64,000 nucleotides of DNA from Halorarum halophilum (lineage in GTDB: Archaea; Halobacteriota; Halobacteria; Halobacteriales; Haloferacaceae), in the NCBI RefSeq assembly GCF_013401515.1, contig NZ_CP058529.1, forward strand, positions 3,162,001-3,226,000. Direction: 5' to 3'. The position numbers and the translations under genes were made by a program. Each line of letters starts with the position of its first letter. The stretch's first letter is position 1. Shown here piece by piece: positions 24,685-33,515 of the stretch. The notes under the pieces are model-generated. The model searched no databases. It was not told where the DNA came from and saw nothing but the letters and a program-made list of their open reading frames with translations.

Positions 24685-25069
24685 CGATGAGACAAATTCG
24701 AACACAATAGTATATAATATTGTCCATTGAGGGCGGGGCTGCCGGAAGTACGACCGCTTCCCACCGACACTCGAAATTTCAAAACTGTTGAACTCGATGG
24801 AGGTCGATCTGCCTCAGTTGGTTACAGTTATACAATTGTAATGGCCTGGGGAAACGGTGGGCGTGTAGTACCGAATCGAACGGGAAACCGCCATTCAACA
24901 TAGTGGAAATCGACGGTTGGTGGAAATCCGAGACAGACGACCAGCAACTCTTCGGCGAATGGGTTGGGATCGTCGAACTGTGAACTAAGCGAACTCGAAA
25001 TGGGGAACCGGGTCAAACTGGACTGAAAGTCCGTCTCGACCCGCATTTCTCCCCGTTCGCGGATCGATA
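24685..25069. other. 385-bp intergenic region
   Basis: It holds the promoter of the epimerase gene, including the interrupted palindrome ACAATA-(8)-TATTGT at 24704-24723 across an AT-rich TATATAA stretch. Otherwise I see no gene; a 72-codon minus-strand ORF (24828-25046) lacks support. Confidence 0.4.
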
Positions 25070-26023
25070 TTACGGCGCCTCGAGCCGTGTCACGTCGACG
25101 AGAATGGCAGTGGCGATCTCATGGCCTGTAGCACCTGCCCCGGTCACGTGTGTTTGTCCTGCATGTTCCGTCTCCAGTTGGATGACGGTTCGTGCACCGG
25201 AGACCGCGAGCGCACTGTTTTCGGAGACGAGCCTCGGTGCCACACGCACGTCGTCTTCACTGATCTCACCGATGAGGCGTACTGTTCGTCCATCGTCCTT
25301 AGCGAGATCGAGTGCACTCCCCGGAATCTCCTTGATGCCTTCAACGTGGACATCATCGATCGTGAACTCGCGTTCCGACTGCGTAAGAACGTTGGCGAGG
25401 ATACTACACGTGAGTGCAGCATCAGTCCCCTCGACGTCGAACGTTGGATCGACTTCGGCAACACCGAGATCTTGTGCCTCCGCGAGAACATGTTCGTATC
25501 CGAGACCCTCAGCTGTCATCCGGGAGAGGATGAAGTTAGCGAGGCTATTGAAGACGCCGCGGACTCGCGTAACGTGATCCGGTCCGAGGTCTGATATCGT
25601 AGAGAGTACCGGCATTGGCCCACCGACCGTCGCCTCGAAGCGAATCTCTCCATCGCTTTCGGCTTCTAACGCTCGGACGTCTCGATACCGTTGTGCCATT
25701 GGCCCTTTATTTCCAAGGACGACGTGGCAATCCCGTTCGAGGGCTCCCTTGACGTGGCTAAACGCCGGTTCTGCATCACCGATCGTAATGGGGGTCGCCT
25801 CGATTAATGCATCGTAAGATGCGTCGATTGCGGAGTCAGAGGGCTCATCCCCGACGACTCCGTCATTCTTCTTCCTCTCGAGGACCGCCTCCACGTCGAT
25901 TCCATTGGCATCAGTTGTTGCACTCTTCGAATCGGCGATAGCAGTTACCGTGTGACCGTATTCTTCGGCGAGCTCCGCGACGGAGGACCCGACTACCCCC
26001 GCCCCTAAGATTCCGATCCTCAT
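25070..26023 (-). CDS. hom: homoserine dehydrogenase-like protein
   Basis: 317 residues. The Rossmann start is 'RIGILGAGVVGSSVAELAEEYG'. The family core follows: 'ALIEATPITIGDAEPAFSHVKGALERDCHVVLGNKGPMA', 'FEATVGGPMPVLSTI', 'VRGVFNSLANFILSRM' and 'AEAQDLGVAEVDPTFDVEGTDAALTCSILAN', which matches the catalytic E-x-D...D-v-x-G-x-D-a pattern. The enzyme reduces aspartate semialdehyde to homoserine. It overlaps by one base the stop of the upstream ACT-domain gene (TAATG), implying joint translation. No C-terminal ACT is fused, so the separate ACT protein may supply allostery. Confidence 0.85.
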   Translation of the reverse strand: MRIGILGAGVVGSSVAELAEEYGHTVTAIADSKSATTDANGIDVEAVLERKKNDGVVGDEPSDSAIDASYDALIEATPITIGDAEPAFSHVKGALERDCHVVLGNKGPMAQRYRDVRALEAESDGEIRFEATVGGPMPVLSTISDLGPDHVTRVRGVFNSLANFILSRMTAEGLGYEHVLAEAQDLGVAEVDPTFDVEGTDAALTCSILANVLTQSEREFTIDDVHVEGIKEIPGSALDLAKDDGRTVRLIGEISEDDVRVAPRLVSENSALAVSGARTVIQLETEHAGQTHVTGAGATGHEIATAILVDVTRLEAP

Positions 26024-26556
26024 TATGCTTCTCCGCCAAGCGCGAGTGGCTCGATGATCTGAATATCTTTCTGTTCCATTATTTGTCTGATTTCTTCTAT
26101 TGTATTTTCTGCCTCACCGACGGCTGTACCGAGTCGAAGACGGGCGCTCGAGACGTCTTGTGTACCCTCGGGAGAGGAGAGTGAAAATGCCGTTATCGAG
26201 CTATTTGTTCGCTCGCGAATTTGCGTCAGCGTGTCCGAAATACCAGTATCAACAAGGTGACCAAAGAGGAGTAATGTAATCGATTCGCTATATCGTTCTG
26301 TCCCCGCTTGAACGACGTTAATATCTGCTTCCCGTAATGAAGTGACGATCGCGTCGAACTGCTCTGAGGTTGCCTCGACGTCAACTTCCACCGGAATGTG
26401 ACCGAGTGGCGTAATGTTCCCTCGCTCATGGAATATCGATTGCAGGTTCCCACGATTCTCCGAGATTGGTTGGAGGGCCCTCAGTAGTTCACCTGGTTCG
26501 TCAACGAGCTCAAGTCGGATCGTTCTGACCTGAGCCTCACTATCGACACCTGCCAT
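26023..26556 (-). CDS. ACT-domain amino-acid-binding protein
   Basis: 177 residues from the ATG at 26556 (an in-frame start at 26604 adds 16 residues). Residues 9-75 form an ACT domain ('VRTIRLELVDEPGELLRALQPISENRGNLQSIFHERG'), and the rest a second, divergent regulatory segment. ACT proteins sense amino acids, and this one is translationally coupled to homoserine dehydrogenase. That points to feedback control of the aspartate branch by threonine or a related amino acid. It is the first gene of the two-gene operon. Confidence 0.8.
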   Translation of the reverse strand: MAGVDSEAQVRTIRLELVDEPGELLRALQPISENRGNLQSIFHERGNITPLGHIPVEVDVEATSEQFDAIVTSLREADINVVQAGTERYSESITLLLFGHLVDTGISDTLTQIRERTNSSITAFSLSSPEGTQDVSSARLRLGTAVGEAENTIEEIRQIMEQKDIQIIEPLALGGEA

Positions 26557-26816
26557 TGATGCCTCTTTCCAAACCAACGATTGTGTACTCTCTGGTCGTT
26601 GCATAAACTGCCATCTCTGGTGAGGGGCCAGGGGTTAACTACGCCTACTCCCAGTTTCAATTCTCACCTTCGATTCAACCGAAACAGATGCAAAATGGGG
26701 ACTTGCGATCGATAGAAACCGCTCTTAAGGCGGCCTCTTCGGTGTTCGAACTGTATTTCACAAGCCTTCCTCATCGGCGACTAACGTTTTTATCCATGTA
26801 GTCAGAATCATCCTCT

Positions 26817-27545
26817 ATGGATTTCAGCGAACTCGTCCTCGTCGCACTCGTGGATGAGTTGTCAGAGGAACAGGAGGCGCGACCATACGCTGACGCCATT
26901 GAGTACAACGTACGTGGATCTAGTACCAATCTTGAATCGTTGGAAGAGTATCAGGGCGAACTTCCCATCATTGTAACGAGTGGGATAGCTGGTGCAACCA
27001 GAGAGGACAATCCTACGACGGATCTCGAGGCACTGCGTGCAGCGACAACCCATGATTCAGTCGAAGGAATGCTCATTGACTATGATACAGCTCGGGAGAA
27101 TGAACAGGAAGTTGAACGGTTGAGCAATGCGGATGTTGATCTCATCATCTTCTATCACAACTCCTCAGAGACTCCAAGTTCTGAGAAACTACTGTCAATA
27201 GTGGAAGATGCCGCCAAATACGGTGACGTTGTCAAGATCGCAACGATGGCTGAGACTCCAGCGGATACGGTGTCACTCTTGTCGGCTATCATGAATGCTA
27301 CATCTGAGGGTATTACTGTTGGCGGTGTGGGAATGGGTGAAGTGGGACGCCACACAAGAGTCGTTGCCCCTGGCTATGGTTCGAAATTAGCGTTTGCTCC
27401 GCTTCGTTCGGACGCAGACAATGCTGCCCCTGGTCAGTTTGGCTTGAAGGAACTCGCCGGACTCGTTGAACAAGTAGACGAAGTGGATCCGGATATGTCT
27501 CTTCACGAATCTATCACCAATCCACATATCCTCTCCGAAGAATAG
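26817..27545 (+). CDS. type I 3-dehydroquinate dehydratase-like protein (paralogue 1)
   Basis: 242 residues, lower GC than neighbours. The AroD catalytic His (H114 in 'IIFYHNSSETP') and Schiff-base Lys (K140 in 'VVKIATMAETPAD') are present, and the C-terminal 'MGEVGRHTRVVAPGYGSKLAFAPL' and 'APGQFGLKEL' match the family. The substrate-binding E-x-R-x-D motif, however, is E29-Y-N-V-R here rather than E-[FW]-R-x-D. The reaction in true AroD is dehydration of 3-dehydroquinate to 3-dehydroshikimate. The altered motif suggests an altered substrate. It is convergent with a second paralogue. Confidence 0.8.
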   Translation: MDFSELVLVALVDELSEEQEARPYADAIEYNVRGSSTNLESLEEYQGELPIIVTSGIAGATREDNPTTDLEALRAATTHDSVEGMLIDYDTARENEQEVERLSNADVDLIIFYHNSSETPSSEKLLSIVEDAAKYGDVVKIATMAETPADTVSLLSAIMNATSEGITVGGVGMGEVGRHTRVVAPGYGSKLAFAPLRSDADNAAPGQFGLKELAGLVEQVDEVDPDMSLHESITNPHILSEE

Positions 27546-27629
27546 ATACGTCGGCGACTGCTTTCTGTAGAACAGTTTAGAACAGCTATTTCAGGTTTGG
27601 ATCTTCAGAGTTGAAGATACTCTCATCTA

Positions 27630-28352
27630 CTACACCTGGGCGATGTCCTCGCTTACGCCAGTGAACTGAGAAAGCTCACCATCGGTCTCCTTGAGCGTCT
27701 CAATCATAGACGACAGCTGATGAATTGGGATCTGTCCGGGGGCGTACTCGTTCTCGTCCGACTCTAACGGTGCATATCCTAGCTTGGAGCCATAGAGCGG
27801 TGCGATGACTCGAGTGTGGCTTCCAACCTCTCCCATGGAGATGCCAGCGACTCGCATCCCATCCCTCGTTGTGTCGTTCACAGCCTGAATCATTCGTAGT
27901 GAGTCAGAGTGGTTTTGGGCATACGTTGCTACTTTTGCTATATCGCCGTAACGTGCACATTGGCTAAAAATCGCTTTGAGCGTCTCCAGATCGGGGGTTT
28001 CCTCGAACGCGTGGAAGGAAATTATGATTTCGACGTCGTTCTCGCGAAATTCCGGGAGAACCCAATCCGTTCCTCGTGCCGTCTCCAGTTCGATGTCGAC
28101 CATCTCAACCGCATCGAACTTGGAGGCCGCGAAGAGACAATCCAACCGTCCAGTATCATATGCCTGTCCACCGAACCACTTGCCCCTGTTCGTGGCGATG
28201 ATCGGAAGTTTCCCGTCGTAGTTTGTGAGTTGAGTAAGTGGATCCTCTGCTTTGTCCATTCGGAACTCGATGATATCCGCTACATCCCTCACGTGTTTTT
28301 CCTGAGTGAGGTCGTTTGTTGTTGCAGCGAGGGCGAACCGATCCTGTCTCAT
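27630..28352 (-). CDS. aroD: type I 3-dehydroquinate dehydratase-like protein (paralogue 2)
   Basis: 240 residues. The motif residues line up one-for-one with paralogue 1: E29-F-R31-M-D33 (canonical), H114 in 'ISFHAFEETPD', K140 in 'IAKVATYAQ', then 'MGEVGSHTRVIAPLYGSKLGYAPL' and 'APGQIPIHQL'. All catalytic positions of type I dehydroquinase are kept, so this is the better candidate for real AroD activity. It could serve the shikimate pathway or quinate/shikimate catabolism. It converges on paralogue 1 with an 84-bp gap. Confidence 0.85.
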   Translation of the reverse strand: MRQDRFALAATTNDLTQEKHVRDVADIIEFRMDKAEDPLTQLTNYDGKLPIIATNRGKWFGGQAYDTGRLDCLFAASKFDAVEMVDIELETARGTDWVLPEFRENDVEIIISFHAFEETPDLETLKAIFSQCARYGDIAKVATYAQNHSDSLRMIQAVNDTTRDGMRVAGISMGEVGSHTRVIAPLYGSKLGYAPLESDENEYAPGQIPIHQLSSMIETLKETDGELSQFTGVSEDIAQV

Positions 28353-28586
28353 GGCGGGGTCTATCCGCTGCCAGCATAAAAAGGTTCGATTCTCTCAGCT
28401 CGGCAGCAAGTTCGTTGTACACCAGCTGAATACCTCTTCGCGTTGCTGGAATCTACGGGTAGAGAAGTGATAGTCATATCCCATATTCCGGCCATGGGCT
28501 GCTGTGACTCGTATATGAGTTAATATCGTTGGTTGTCTGAATCTACTCGCGACGAGTAAATCACGTGTTATAACGTCGTCGCCTGC

Positions 28587-28703
28587 ATGGATGTCGACCT
28601 ACCGTTGGAGGTAGACGACCACCCGCTGGAGTCGCTCATCGAGGCTGGCGAGATCGAACCGACGGTGCCCGACGATCGGCCGCCGCACCCATCGGAGGGG
28701 TAG
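28587..28703 (+). CDS. 38-residue acidic hypothetical peptide
   Basis: ATG at 28587, TAG at 28701-28703. The sequence is acidic and Pro-rich (VDLPLEVDDHPLESLIEAGE, then PTVPDDRPPHPSEG), like the tails of haloarchaeal antitoxin-type proteins. No partner toxin follows. It may be a remnant; its reality is uncertain. Confidence 0.3.
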   Translation: MDVDLPLEVDDHPLESLIEAGEIEPTVPDDRPPHPSEG

Positions 28704-28769
28704 ACGACCTCTCGAGTTGAAGTCTCGATGGTCAAGTGAAACCAGTCATGAGGGCAGTGTCCTCACTGT

Positions 28770-31016
28770 TCAACTATAGGATTGAATCGAAGCAGTTGTC
28801 GTTCTTGTAAGGTAATCCTTGATACCCAATTCTCGGTATCCCATCGGGGACAGGATCCCCAGAGCAGCACGGATGCACTGCTCACGGTACCAGTCAGCAT
28901 CGTAGTCGTCGACATGCTCGTGGTCGAGTCGCACCCGTTCGGTTCCACGGCGATCAGCGTCGACGACGACGTACTCGATCCGTTGGCCTGGTGAAAGCGG
29001 GGTCCCATGGCGCTTCGCCCGCTGGAGGGCACAGACGGTGAGCGTTTCCTGCGTGTACTCCTCGACGTGTTTCGAGACTTGCTGTTGAACCGTAAGCAGA
29101 TCGACGGCAACGTCACCGTCAGCAAGTTTGTCGAGCCGCGCGGCCAGCACGTCGAGAGCGACCTCCGGATCACGCGTTCGGTCGAACGTCGCGATCAACT
29201 CCCGCTGAACCTGGGCGACGAACGGTGGCGTATCGTGCTGGCGGCATTCGATACCCCGAACCTTCACCGCGTCACCCAGTCCGTTGGCTGGGTTGGATGG
29301 GAGCGCCTCACCTCGACGCTTCCCGAAGTACTTTGTGAGCGCGCCGGCGTTGGACTCCCGGAGGGGACAGAACGCGACCCAGTCGAACGCCGCCTCGTAC
29401 TCCAACTCTATGTCCACCTTCGCACTGACCTCGGCGGCGATCTCTTCGAGTGGCCGACGATCCGTTTCAGACACGCCCTCGGCTGGCGTCACCCAGATGG
29501 AGTCGACGATCCCGTGGAGGACGCGCCATCCACCAGCCTCGAGGGCGTCCTTCGCGTCGAGGACGATCTCCCGGGCGTAGGCGTTGATCGTCTCGTGGCA
29601 CTCGATGCGGCCGTACTTCGCGTTCGCGTGGCCCTGATAGCCGAAACACGAGACAAGAATCCACTTGATGGCCGACGAGCGATTCTCGAGTCGCACTCGT
29701 TCGTCCAGGTCGTCGGTTCGTTCCATGGCCGCCTTCATCGCGTCGCGATCATCGATGAGTGGGCCGAGGATGTCCCCCAGATAGCCCTCATTCTTGCAGA
29801 TAGCGTATCCCAGCTCGGGGACGACATCACGGGCCGTCTCCTCGTCACAACAGCCACACCGGACGGTCTCGGGCGAGACGTTGTACTCCCGAATGATGTT
29901 GGGGTACATGCTCGAGAAGTCGAGTTCGTGGACGTCCTCGTGGACCCCCACCTCGGGCGCGAGCGTCGCACCACCACGGTCGGCTGCGTCCAGTGTGGAC
30001 ATCCGTTTCACGAACTCCGGTCGCCACGGACGCCACGGGACGAGCACTCCCTGGGATCGAGCAGCGCGAATCTGCATCGCCGTGAGAACGCGTCCGATCG
30101 ATGCCCATGAGAGTTCCTGGAGGGGGAGCCCCGCCCGCTCGACGAGATCGAGACAGCCAGCGAGCCCGCCTTGCGACCAGAAGAACGTGTTGGAGCGGTC
30201 GATAAGCACCCGACCCGGGACGTTATAGCGGGCGGGCGAGTGACTGATTCGCCCGTAAGTCTGGTAGGTCGAGGCACCGGCGAGCGTCTCCCACCCTGGC
30301 TTCCGACCTAGGGTGAACTCATCGAGTCCGTACGTGTCGGCTGCCTCGAACAGGACTGAAACCACTTCCGCGGTGTCCATGACGAGCACGTCCGGATCCT
30401 GTTCGTCGACGAGTGCCCCAACGGCCTCGACCACTGCACGCGGATGTGACCCGACGCGTTCACCCTCGACCTGCAGTTGCGGGAGTGCGTCGACACCGTG
30501 CCCGATTTCGTGAGCGGGGAAGCCGAGATGAAGGGTTCGAAGCTCACGACGACTGGTGTCCGGGCCGGCTGGTGTCCCCGTCTCGAGCGCGTAGCGAAAC
30601 TGGCGAGAGAGGTCGACGTTGTAGCACGTCACCGCGTCGGGGTCGCCGAACTGCTGGGCGCGGTTTGCAACCGACGACACGGCGTCGATCGTGTGAACGT
30701 CGATACGAAGGAGGGGCCGTTCCTCTGTGCGCCACGACTGCCGCCAGTCTTCGACGGCTGTCGACGCGACAGCCTCGTGGGTCGCCAGCCACTCGCGGAG
30801 ATCCTCCAGGTCCTCGGTTAACGTCGTCCGGTCACTGCTGCCGGTCGGGGTCCGTCCTCCTGACTGCCCATACAGGTCCGAGACGCAATCGCCGAGATAC
30901 AGCGTCGGCTGATACTCCCTGTTCGTCGCTGTAGTCACGCCGTCATCCGTCACGTGCCACTCGCGGATGCCCCCACCGTCGAGGTAATCAGCGGTCAGCA
31001 TGCTCGGATTCGGCAT
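28770..31016 (-). CDS. family B DNA polymerase of accessory (PolB-like) type
   Basis: 748 residues. Motif A is intact: 'LDFSSMYPNIIREYN' with D366. Motif B is 'SSAIKWILVSCFGYQGHANAKYG'. Motif C, normally Y-G-D-T-D-S, reads H-G-I503-V504-D505-S, so the first acidic residue is lost while the metal-binding second Asp is kept. I cannot find a proofreading DxE box in the N-terminal region ('LLRIDVHTIDA' is the nearest). The polymerase is thus probably active but without 3'-5' exonuclease. It overlaps the upstream small gene by 29 bases and belongs to the operon with the RecA-like gene. Confidence 0.88.
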   Translation of the reverse strand: MPNPSMLTADYLDGGGIREWHVTDDGVTTATNREYQPTLYLGDCVSDLYGQSGGRTPTGSSDRTTLTEDLEDLREWLATHEAVASTAVEDWRQSWRTEERPLLRIDVHTIDAVSSVANRAQQFGDPDAVTCYNVDLSRQFRYALETGTPAGPDTSRRELRTLHLGFPAHEIGHGVDALPQLQVEGERVGSHPRAVVEAVGALVDEQDPDVLVMDTAEVVSVLFEAADTYGLDEFTLGRKPGWETLAGASTYQTYGRISHSPARYNVPGRVLIDRSNTFFWSQGGLAGCLDLVERAGLPLQELSWASIGRVLTAMQIRAARSQGVLVPWRPWRPEFVKRMSTLDAADRGGATLAPEVGVHEDVHELDFSSMYPNIIREYNVSPETVRCGCCDEETARDVVPELGYAICKNEGYLGDILGPLIDDRDAMKAAMERTDDLDERVRLENRSSAIKWILVSCFGYQGHANAKYGRIECHETINAYAREIVLDAKDALEAGGWRVLHGIVDSIWVTPAEGVSETDRRPLEEIAAEVSAKVDIELEYEAAFDWVAFCPLRESNAGALTKYFGKRRGEALPSNPANGLGDAVKVRGIECRQHDTPPFVAQVQRELIATFDRTRDPEVALDVLAARLDKLADGDVAVDLLTVQQQVSKHVEEYTQETLTVCALQRAKRHGTPLSPGQRIEYVVVDADRRGTERVRLDHEHVDDYDADWYREQCIRAALGILSPMGYRELGIKDYLTRTTTASIQSYS

Positions 31017-31278
31017 CGTTCAGGTCGGCTTCGAGCGCGTCGACCCGCTCGTCGAGGTCGTCGAGGCGACGTTCCTGTTCGAGATCGATCGAGATGAGCA
31101 TGGGGGCGAGTCGGTCCTCGTAATTCAGAATCCCACCTGCGTCGGCGTGCTCGCGTACGTATTCGAACAGGCGGTCGAACCGAGGTTGATCCCGTCGTCG
31201 GAGCGTCCGTCTGAACGCCTGCCAGCGCTCTTCGACTGTGCGAACGAGATCGCGAAACGTCGGGTTCGTCCGCCCCAT
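30988..31278 (-). CDS. small coiled-coil protein between RecA-like and PolB genes
   Basis: 96 residues from the ATG at 31278, which lies one base after the RecA-like stop; a longer in-frame start at 31353 would overlap that gene heavily. It begins 'MGRTNPTFRDLVRTVEERW', has Arg-rich 'FRRTLRRRDQPRFDRLFEYVREHADAGG' and ends in a coiled coil ('LEQERRLDDLDERVDALEADLND'). It overlaps the polB start by 29 bases. The fixed position suggests a polymerase-associated subunit. The family is known to me only as an uncharacterised haloarchaeal protein. Confidence 0.75.
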   Translation of the reverse strand: MGRTNPTFRDLVRTVEERWQAFRRTLRRRDQPRFDRLFEYVREHADAGGILNYEDRLAPMLISIDLEQERRLDDLDERVDALEADLNDAESEHADR

Positions 31279-31279
31279 C

Positions 31280-31975
31280 TCACAGTCCCCCCGAGCCATC
31301 CACGGCGCTCGCTGGCGTCGCAGGTGCCACGGGCTCGTCGACGCGCTGTGCACGATGTTCGAGCACTTCTCGCCAGAATGCGAGGGTCGTCTGGACCCAG
31401 CCGTTCTCCTGCGGGTAGACGAGTGTCTCGTGGCCGTCGCCCATGAAGCGCGGACCGAACCGGGTGTTAGTACACTCGAGTTCGCGATGCGCAGCGTTCC
31501 CGATCACCTCGGAGATGCCGTCGGTGTGCGTCCGGGTGAGGAGTACAGGAATGTCCCGCGTCCGGCTAACGCCAGCGAGGGTTGCGAGCCGCCGCACGAG
31601 GAGCTCCTTCGCCTGCCACTCAGGGATATCGTCCGTCCGGTAGAGCCCATCCACTGCGGGGGCGACGATGAGCGACGTGGACTCGTCGACGAGTGTGGGA
31701 AGGCGGTCCAAGAGCGCGGCGTGCTGCCACGGAGTGTGCCCGCGGGCGAGGCGAACCCGGTCGAGGTAGCCACGATGCGGCGCGAGTTCCCGGAACGTCG
31801 TCGTTCGAGCGTGCCCGAGGGCGTCGATCCAGACGGCGTTGCCATCGGTGCCAAGCAGTTCGTCGACGACGAGTGCGTGAAGCGGTTCCAGGCCGAGTTC
31901 ACCCTCGATATCCAGCAGTAAGACTCCCGGATCGAGTGTCGGGAGATCGATGGATGTTTGACGTCTGGTGTGCAT
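31280..31975 (-). CDS. RecA/RadB-like protein without Walker A, polymerase-associated
   Basis: 231 residues from the ATG at 31975; the in-frame upstream extension to 32158 has no similarity and runs through the promoter region. The fold looks RecA/RadB-like: 'GVLLLDIEGELGLEPLHALVVDEL', 'GNAVWIDALGHARTTTFREL' (strand carrying a Walker B-like Asp) and 'SLIVAPAVDGLYR' followed by 'RDIPVLLTRTHTDG'. No GxxGxGK[ST] motif exists. Bacterial ImuA is likewise a RecA-like protein of similar size without ATPase motifs and works with an error-prone polymerase. The operon with PolB supports an accessory role. The comparison is inference. Confidence 0.7.
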   Translation of the reverse strand: MHTRRQTSIDLPTLDPGVLLLDIEGELGLEPLHALVVDELLGTDGNAVWIDALGHARTTTFRELAPHRGYLDRVRLARGHTPWQHAALLDRLPTLVDESTSLIVAPAVDGLYRTDDIPEWQAKELLVRRLATLAGVSRTRDIPVLLTRTHTDGISEVIGNAAHRELECTNTRFGPRFMGDGHETLVYPQENGWVQTTLAFWREVLEHRAQRVDEPVAPATPASAVDGSGGL

Positions 31976-32285
31976 ACCAACCAATCCTGTCCATGACCGC
32001 TTGTACGTCAGCCATGGAAGGTCGGTGGAAGTGAAAGTACCCAGACACCCCGGAGTCAATCTGCGTCTCGGGTACTGGTATGGCGCTGCAGTCGGTGGAA
32101 TCTCTAGTGGAAACGGTGGGGAGAAATTTGGCAAATATCGCGAGTGGAAGTAGACCACTCCGGCAGGTCTCGATACGCACGGCTGTCCTGACTCGCTTAC
32201 GGACGCTGTTGCCGGAATGTCTGATTCGGCAACCGATCATTCAGTGCATTCGCGACCGATACAACTGTGGTTCGCCCGATTCGAG
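31976..32285. other. 310-bp intergenic region upstream of the RecA-like/PolB operon
   Basis: It should contain the promoter of the minus-strand RecA-like/PolB operon and the end of the SRAP gene. There is an interrupted inverted repeat around GAGTGGAAGTAGACCACTC (32141-32159; GAGTGG/CCACTC). No gene is supported. Confidence 0.4.
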
Positions 32286-32984
32286 TTACCCCCCGAACTC
32301 ACCGAGCCCGGACTGCTCCCCGATGTCGATTTCGTCGAGTAGCTCCGCGGAGTCGTTCCCTGGGCTGTTCACTCGTTTGGAGACGGGGTAGGCGTGAAGC
32401 TTATCGCTCGGGTACGGCTTCAGCACCGACTGCAACTCATCTTTGGATCCACCGGAGAGCCACGTCTCCTCGTGCTGTTGTTCGAGGATAACCGGCATCC
32501 GATCGTGGATTGGTTCGACCACCTCGTTTGCCTCGGTGGTGAGGATGGTGCAGGTGACGCGTGGATCGCCCTCTGCGGACGTCCACGTCTCCCATAATCC
32601 TGCGTACGCGTAGGGTGAGCGGTCGGGGCGCTCAATCCGATACGGTTGCTTCGACCCACGCGTTCCTTTCCACTCGTAGAAGCCGTCGGCGGGGAGGAGA
32701 CAGCGGCGCTGTTCGAAGGCTTCGCGGAACATCGACTTCTCGGCGACCGTCTCCGAGCGGGCGTTGATTGGCCGGGGAACATCCTCGGGGTCGTCTGCCC
32801 ATTGTGGCAGGAAGCCCCATTCCAAAAGGTCGAACTCCTGGGGGGCGTCGTTCTGAACGGCGAGCAACTCGTCCCGCGGGGCGATGTTGTATCGCGGTCG
32901 GATGGTGACGTCCTCGGCGGGCGTCGCGTCGAAGCGCTCCATCAGGACCGCTGGGTCGATTGCTAATGACGTGCGGCCGCACAT
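32286..32984 (-). CDS. SRAP-domain protein (YedK/HMCES family, abasic-site protein crosslinker)
   Basis: 232 residues. All SRAP residues are present: C2 (M-C-G-R), exposed after Met removal; N74 in 'RPINARSET'; E104 in 'DGFYEW'; and H160 in 'PIHDRMPVIL'. HMCES/YedK uses Cys2 to form a thiazolidine crosslink with abasic sites in single-stranded DNA and shields them from error-prone bypass. The gene lies upstream of the RecA-like/PolB operon on the same strand. In bacteria SRAP genes are often neighbours of SOS translesion polymerases and ImuA. Confidence 0.93.
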   Translation of the reverse strand: MCGRTSLAIDPAVLMERFDATPAEDVTIRPRYNIAPRDELLAVQNDAPQEFDLLEWGFLPQWADDPEDVPRPINARSETVAEKSMFREAFEQRRCLLPADGFYEWKGTRGSKQPYRIERPDRSPYAYAGLWETWTSAEGDPRVTCTILTTEANEVVEPIHDRMPVILEQQHEETWLSGGSKDELQSVLKPYPSDKLHAYPVSKRVNSPGNDSAELLDEIDIGEQSGLGEFGG

Positions 32985-33251
32985 ACGAGAGAGGTCGACG
33001 CAGACGATGTTAGGTGTAGCGTCGGTAGGCTTGGGGGATGGAGATTTCTACGGTCAGAGGAAGCAGTTTCTGGAACGACTATCAATCCTTCCGGGATCTG
33101 GAAAAAGCCGTTTGCTGATACAGAGCGTGTATCTTGCACGCCAGATTGCTCTGACACCGACAATACTGAGAATAATCACGGTATGTGTGCAGTAGACGGT
33201 CGTCGTTCGTTTCAGGCTGTCAACGACAAAACAGTCGCTCAGTAGAACCTG

Positions 33252-33389
33252 CTAATGAATTAGCTCAAATTCGAGGATGTGCTTCTCACCGTACGTTGCT
33301 CGGTGTTCTTCTTGGAACTCGAGCATGGCGTCTTCCCCCGCAATCTCGCACTCGAGAGCACATTCTGAACAAGTAACTGCGTAGGTCAT
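33252..33389 (-). CDS. small protein with CxxC and His, possible zinc-finger
   Basis: 45 residues from the ATG at 33389 (a start at 33437 would add 16). It contains 'VTCSECALECEI' and 'EEHRATYGEKHILEFEL', that is, three Cys and two His residues, suggesting a metal-binding microprotein of the kind abundant in haloarchaea. It stands alone between the SRAP gene and a dispersed repeat. The function is unknown. Confidence 0.5.
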   Translation of the reverse strand: MTYAVTCSECALECEIAGEDAMLEFQEEHRATYGEKHILEFELIH

Positions 33390-33515
33390 GGGACCCAAGT
33401 GGGTCCTTCGAGTGACCGTGCCTACTTTAAATTCCACCTTTCAGTAGCGAACAGTATTTAAGAGGGTGTAAGCGGTATATAGCGCTTCATTCAACCGCGC
33501 ATCGCTCCCGCCCCC

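Noticed and set aside
24828-25046. 72-codon minus-strand ORF in the spacer before homoserine dehydrogenase stop
   Set aside because: No start context, no similarity that I can see and no conserved composition.
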